Assembly: GCA_902543375.1 (NCBI GenBank)
Contig: CACBYE010000003.1
Location: 28,501 to 92,500, forward strand
Reading direction: 5' to 3'
DNA: 64,000 bases
DNA from: an uncultured Pelagibacteraceae bacterium
GTDB lineage: Bacteria; Pseudomonadota; Alphaproteobacteria; Pelagibacterales; Pelagibacteraceae
Shown here in pieces: positions 60,462-64,000 of the stretch (positions are counted from its first letter, which is position 1; every line of letters starts with the position of its first letter). The translations under genes and the position numbers were made by a program. The notes beneath the pieces were generated by a model. The model ran no database searches and was not told the DNA's origin. It saw only the letters and a list, made by a program, of their open reading frames with translations.

Positions 60462-61304
60462 TTATAAATTACAATTTGGAACTCCAACTATACAATCTAT
60501 TTTTGAAAAATTGTCACTTTTTTTTTTATAATGCAATAAATGACGTCTATTGTACTTATTAGCAATTTGCTCAGCAAGCTTTTTAATTGTAATTGGTCTG
60601 CCAGAGCAAATATTAATAACTTTCACATTGTCATTATTTATAACTTTTACTATCATCATTGCTGCCTTAGATACATTCAAATAATCACGGATTGAATTAT
60701 AATTTTTTAATTGTACTTTTTTTTTATATCTTAATTTTCTATTAATATAAGGTACAAGCCTATCCTTATGTTCACCTTGACCATATAGATAAAATACACG
60801 ACACCATGAAAATTTAATTAAATTTTTTCCTAAAATTTTTAAAAGTTTTTTGAATAGACTTGTTTTTGTTTTAGCGTAGAGAGTTATTGGCTTTAATGGT
60901 GTATCAATAGAGAGCAAATTATAGGTCAAATCATATTCCAAACAAGTTCCAATACCAATTAATTTTTTAACTTTTGCTTTAACCGCTCCTTTGGCTAAGT
61001 TAATAGATCCTTTCAAGCAATCTTTATTTTTATAAGAGTTCAAATATTTTCCAGGTTTTGTATACCAGGCAGCATGAATAATAACATCCACACCTATACA
61101 GTTTTTTTGCCACCAGGATACATTTTCCTTAAAAATATCTTTAGAAATTACAATTTTCTTTACATGATTGTAATTTTTTAAGTTTATTTTTTTTTCAGAT
61201 CCTGATCGAATTACTAAAATAATATTCATTTTTTTTTGATTTAAAACTTTTAGTATATTTCTTCCTAGAAAACCTGTGGCACCAGTTAAAAGAACTGTTT
61301 TCAT
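60462..61304 (-). CDS. NAD-dependent sugar-nucleotide reductase/epimerase
   Basis: A 280-aa extended SDR. VLLTGATGFLGRNILKVLNQ near residue 4, VIIHAAWYTKPGKYLNS near residue 75, IGIGTCLEYDLTYNLLSIDTPLKPITLYAKTKTSLFKKL near residues 116-155 with Y-x-x-x-K, and VINICSGRPITIKKLAEQI near residue 230 are the motifs. Related proteins reduce the C4 keto group of CDP- or TDP-sugars after C-methylation. It overlaps the C-methyltransferase stop by 4 nt, supporting that order of action. Confidence 0.87.
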   Translation of the reverse strand: MKTVLLTGATGFLGRNILKVLNQKKMNIILVIRSGSEKKINLKNYNHVKKIVISKDIFKENVSWWQKNCIGVDVIIHAAWYTKPGKYLNSYKNKDCLKGSINLAKGAVKAKVKKLIGIGTCLEYDLTYNLLSIDTPLKPITLYAKTKTSLFKKLLKILGKNLIKFSWCRVFYLYGQGEHKDRLVPYINRKLRYKKKVQLKNYNSIRDYLNVSKAAMMIVKVINNDNVKVINICSGRPITIKKLAEQIANKYNRRHLLHYKKKSDNFSKIDCIVGVPNCNL

Positions 61305-62524
61305 AAAATTTTAAGATGAGGTATTGCAACAACAAATTTTGTACGTTTTTTTAAGATAGTTGAGTTTTGTAATTTTACTTCTTTAGAAATATTTCTTGGC
61401 AAAATTAATACAAAATCTGGTTTTGCATTAATTATCTCTTTAGACGGTAAAATAGGGATATGACTTCCGGGCATGAATTTTCCATGTTTAGATTTTGCTA
61501 AATCATAAACATATGGGAGCAAATCGGATTTTATACCCGCATAATTAAGTAATGTGTTTCCTTTTGCAGCTGCACCATATGCTACAACTTTTTTACCTTT
61601 ATTTTTTTGATTAATTAAAAATGAAAGAAGTTTATTTTTAACTAAATCTATTTTGTTTTGAAAATTCTTATAAGTATCTAGTTTATTCAAGCCTTTGTTA
61701 TATTCTCTATTGAGTATTTTATTTACAGATACATTTATACGACGTGTCTCATTTTCATGGCAACCGTAAATTCGTATGCTTCCACCATGAGTAACTATTT
61801 CTTCAACATTGTAAATTTTTAATCCAAAACTTTTGAATATTCTATTTACAGTCAATAAAGATAAATATGAAAAATGTTCATGATATATTGTATCAAATTG
61901 TAAATTGTCTATTAGCTTCATTAAATGCGGAAATTCTAATGTAATTGTTCCCTTTGGTTTTAATAAAACTTTTAACCCTCTGGTAAAATCATTAATATTT
62001 GGCACATGTGCAAATACATTATTGCCTATGATTAAATCAGCTTTTTTATTATTATCAGCTAATTGTTTGGCGAGTTTTTCACTAAAGAATTTTTTAATTA
62101 CTGGAATTTTTAAATTTTCAGCTTCATGAGCAGTGCCTTTTGTTGGCTCTATACCCAAACAAGGAATTTTCATATCTATAAAGTTTTTTAAAAGATAACC
62201 ATCATTTGATGCTATTTCTACAACATGGCTCTGACTACTTAATTGTAGTTCTTTAGTAATTTTTTTTACAAAGTATTTTGCATGTGCCAACCATGTTTTA
62301 GAGGTGCTGGAAAAGTAAGCATAATCATTTTTAAAAATGTTTTTTTTATCAATATAATCTTCTGTTTGAACTAACCAGCATTTATCACAAACTTTAATTC
62401 TAAGTGGCAAATACATTTCGGGAAGTTTCAAATTTTCTTTAGTTAAATAAGAATTAGAAAGTGGAGCAAATCCTAAATCTAAAAATAAGTTTGAAACTAA
62501 TTTTTTACAATGTCTACATTTCAT
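61301..62524 (-). CDS. NDP-sugar C-methyltransferase (zinc-binding N-terminus)
   Basis: A 407-aa homologue of the gene at 11314-12594, with the same three-part structure. The zinc-binding part has MKCRHCKKLVSNLFLDLGFAPLSNSY and CDKCWLVQ. The SAM domain has VVEIASNDGYLLKNF near residue 100 and IIGNNVFAHVPNINDF near residue 160. TIYHEHFSYLSLL lies near residue 213, and the C-terminal domain carries VVAYGAAAKGNTLLNYAG near residue 310. TylCIII/NovU-type enzymes C-methylate the C3 of 4-keto-6-deoxy sugars. It lies between the 3,5-epimerase-like gene (1-nt overlap) and the reductase, a classical order for a branched deoxysugar. Confidence 0.92.
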   Translation of the reverse strand: MKCRHCKKLVSNLFLDLGFAPLSNSYLTKENLKLPEMYLPLRIKVCDKCWLVQTEDYIDKKNIFKNDYAYFSSTSKTWLAHAKYFVKKITKELQLSSQSHVVEIASNDGYLLKNFIDMKIPCLGIEPTKGTAHEAENLKIPVIKKFFSEKLAKQLADNNKKADLIIGNNVFAHVPNINDFTRGLKVLLKPKGTITLEFPHLMKLIDNLQFDTIYHEHFSYLSLLTVNRIFKSFGLKIYNVEEIVTHGGSIRIYGCHENETRRINVSVNKILNREYNKGLNKLDTYKNFQNKIDLVKNKLLSFLINQKNKGKKVVAYGAAAKGNTLLNYAGIKSDLLPYVYDLAKSKHGKFMPGSHIPILPSKEIINAKPDFVLILPRNISKEVKLQNSTILKKRTKFVVAIPHLKIL

Positions 62525-63084
62525 TATAACTCTATGCCTTTAAAATTTTCTGTTAACATGGCATGAGAAATATCTCTTGTTGAGCGCATTGTTATAGGTT
62601 TTGGCCACTTAATATTTATCATTGGATCAAGTGCATTTATTGCTCCCTCTGAAGATTTATTATAATCTTCTGTGTGGAGATATAACATTTCACAATTTGA
62701 AGTCATTGTTTGAAAACCATGAGCAAAACCAGCTGGCACAAAATAACTAGTTAAATCATCTTCAGATAACAAAATTGCATGATATTTTAAAAAAGTTGAT
62801 GATCCTTTTCTTAAATCAACTGCTACATCCCATACTTTGCCTTTTAAACAAGATACAATTTTAATTTCCTGATGTGGTGAATATTGGAAATGTAAGCCAC
62901 GAACTGTACCTTTTTTTTTTGTGAAAGTTTTATTTACCTGTTTAATAGTTTTATTTCCAACTAAATTCTCAAGTTTTTTTTGAGAAAACATTTTTTTGAG
63001 AAATCCACGCTCATCTAAAATTGAAACATATTCAATTACTTTAAGGTCCATTATTGGCGTTTTCTTTATATTGAATTGCTTCAT
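62524..63084 (-). CDS. dTDP-4-dehydrorhamnose 3,5-epimerase-like (RfbC/RmlC family)
   Basis: A 186-aa cupin-fold epimerase. YVSILDERGFLKKMFS near residue 19, QVNKTFTKKKGTVRGLHFQYSPHQEIKIVSCLKGKVWDVAVDLRKGSSTF near residues 49-98 (catalytic His in RGLHFQ), and YFVPAGFAHGFQTMT near residue 113 are family hallmarks. Because the upstream gene is a CDP-glucose dehydratase, the substrate is probably a CDP-4-keto-6-deoxyhexose rather than dTDP sugar. It is 0 nt from rfbG and overlaps the methyltransferase by 1 nt. Confidence 0.92.
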   Translation of the reverse strand: MKQFNIKKTPIMDLKVIEYVSILDERGFLKKMFSQKKLENLVGNKTIKQVNKTFTKKKGTVRGLHFQYSPHQEIKIVSCLKGKVWDVAVDLRKGSSTFLKYHAILLSEDDLTSYFVPAGFAHGFQTMTSNCEMLYLHTEDYNKSSEGAINALDPMINIKWPKPITMRSTRDISHAMLTENFKGIEL

Positions 63085-64000
63085 TTAGCCTAATTGATAA
63101 GATTTAATCTGCTCTAAAGAATATTCATACATAGTATCGACATTTTCATTTGACATTTGGTACCATTTCACTGTCATATCTAAAGCTTTTTCAATAGACC
63201 AACGTGGTTTCCAGCCTAACTTTGATTTAGCTTTAGTTATATCTAATTTGAGCAAATTTGCCTCTTTAAATTTTTTTTGATTTTTTATAAATTTCCACCT
63301 TGTATTTGGAACTAATTTAATTAATTGATTTACTACCCACAAAACTGTTTTTTCACCTAATTGATCGGGTCCAAAATTCCAAGACTCTGAAAAATTATCA
63401 CTAGTCTCAACCATTTTTTCACAAAGCAATAAATATCCAGAAAGTGGTTCAAGTACGTGTTGCCAAGGTCGTATTGAATTAGGAGATCTAATATTTAATG
63501 TTTTATTAGACTTATTAGCTCTAAAAAAATCTGGTATTAATCTATTTTCAGCCCAGTCACCTCCACCTATAACATTGCCTGCACGCACACTAGCTAATTT
63601 AATATTCGAATTATTCAAAAAAGATTCTTTATAAGCTAATGCCACCAATTCCGCACAAGCTTTACTACTTGAATATGGATCTTTTCCGCCAAGCCTATCT
63701 TTCTCAGAATATGGTTTTAGAGTTTCTAAATTTTCATAACATTTATCAGATGTAACATTCAATATTGCTTTTACAGATTTAATGTCTTTAGCAACATCGA
63801 TTACATTTGCCGTACCAATTACATTTGTCATGTAAGTTTCCAAAGGTTCTATAAAAGATTTGCTGACTAATGATTGAGCAGCCATATGAATTATTATTGT
63901 TGGCTTTGAATCATTCATTGACTTAGAAAGAAAGGATTTGTCTGTAATATTGCCAATAATTGATTTATTGATTTTATCTTTTAAATTTGTTTGACTAAAA
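63085..64000 (-). CDS. rfbG: CDP-glucose 4,6-dehydratase (5' part outside window)
   Basis: The track starts this ORF at an internal ATG, but the frame continues without a stop to the window edge (FSQTNLKDKINKSIIGN upstream), so the N-terminal Rossmann motif lies beyond 64000. Visible motifs are IIHMAAQSLVSKSFIEPLETYMTNVIGTANVI, LNVTSDKCYEN with the T/S-D-K triad, and DPYSSSKACAELVALAYKESF with the Y-x-x-x-K. SVRAGNVIGGGDWAENRLIPDFFRA and RPWQHVLEPLSGYLLL follow. These identify RfbG. It forms CDP-4-keto-6-deoxyglucose. RfbF (CDP-glucose synthase) would be expected just outside the window. Confidence 0.93.
   Translation of the reverse strand, partial: FSQTNLKDKINKSIIGNITDKSFLSKSMNDSKPTIIIHMAAQSLVSKSFIEPLETYMTNVIGTANVIDVAKDIKSVKAILNVTSDKCYENLETLKPYSEKDRLGGKDPYSSSKACAELVALAYKESFLNNSNIKLASVRAGNVIGGGDWAENRLIPDFFRANKSNKTLNIRSPNSIRPWQHVLEPLSGYLLLCEKMVETSDNFSESWNFGPDQLGEKTVLWVVNQLIKLVPNTRWKFIKNQKKFKEANLLKLDITKAKSKLGWKPRWSIEKALDMTVKWYQMSNENVDTMYEYSLEQIKSYQLG

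Noticed and set aside
1-64000. CRISPR array, prophage, transposon, integrase or tRNA genes
   Set aside because: No regularly spaced repeats, no recombinase or transposase motifs in any translated frame I read, and no cloverleaf-like GC-rich segments except the 5S and the cobalamin riboswitch.

Overview
The window is very AT-rich, gene-dense DNA with tiny intergenic gaps and many ATGA or 4-nt overlaps. It looks like the hypervariable region 2 (HVR2) of a SAR11 / Pelagibacter-type alphaproteobacterium. Published SAR11 genomes carry this island between the 16S-23S rRNA genes and a detached 5S rRNA gene. Here an isolated 5S rRNA (3706-3821, minus) forms the left border. Left of it lies a conserved core run on the minus strand: 5S, rpmJ (L36), a 36-aa aa3-type cytochrome oxidase subunit IV-like protein, pntAA-pntAB-pntB and a TalC-type transaldolase that runs off the window. 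The 23S is not in the window, so the island continues past 64000.

From 3.9 kb to the end nearly every gene concerns surface glycans. Region A (3.9-25.5 kb) has a WecA-like initiating transferase, an O-antigen ligase/polymerase, about ten glycosyltransferases, two sugar methyltransferases, two asparagine-synthase-type amidotransferases and a UDP-N-acetylhexosamine 6-dehydrogenase that overlaps one of them, which suggests an amidated uronic acid. Region B (26.2-34.8 kb) encodes GDP-D-glycero-alpha-D-manno-heptose synthesis (gmhA, hddA, an HddC-GmhB fusion) and its modification (GDP-sugar 4,6-dehydratase, GDP-fucose-synthase-like reductase). It is interrupted by a cobalamin-riboswitch-controlled TonB-dependent receptor and a DUF6580-like membrane protein. 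Region C (34.8-42.8 kb) is an unassigned enzymatic module: DJ-1/PfpI protein, double cupin, paired thiamine-diphosphate E1 alpha/beta without E2/E3, Nudix, aldo-keto reductase, B12-binding-type radical SAM enzyme, SDR and a PhyH-type oxygenase.

Region D (42.9-52.8 kb) has a sulfotransferase and an APS kinase (sulfated glycan), a domain-truncated pyruvate-kinase-like protein, an ABC flippase, a GT-B protein with HP and S/T motifs like sialyltransferases, and two Gfo/Idh/MocA-like proteins. Region E (52.8-58.5 kb) is a tight neuB...neuA operon with two SDRs, a TIM-barrel isomerase, a VOC protein and a class III aminotransferase but no neuC, probably an uncharacterised nonulosonic acid pathway. 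Region F (58.6-64 kb) is a CDP-deoxysugar set (rfbG, 3,5-epimerase, C-methyltransferase, reductase) with a CmcI-type methyltransferase and a glycosyltransferase, consistent with a branched methylated deoxysugar.

Several gaps contain gene debris missed by the ORF track: SGNH hydrolase and ABC transporter C-terminal fragments (25.5-26.3 kb), an N-terminal scrap of a nucleotide-sugar dehydrogenase (46.6 kb), and a chain of gmhA, ThDP-enzyme and TauE/SafE fragments (48.55-49.09 kb). Two diverged copies of a convergent ABC-transporter/gmhA pair exist, each with the opposite partner destroyed. No integrase, transposase, tRNA or CRISPR array was found, so turnover seems to occur by homologous or illegitimate recombination. 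All functional assignments are from motif reading by eye; no database search was run.
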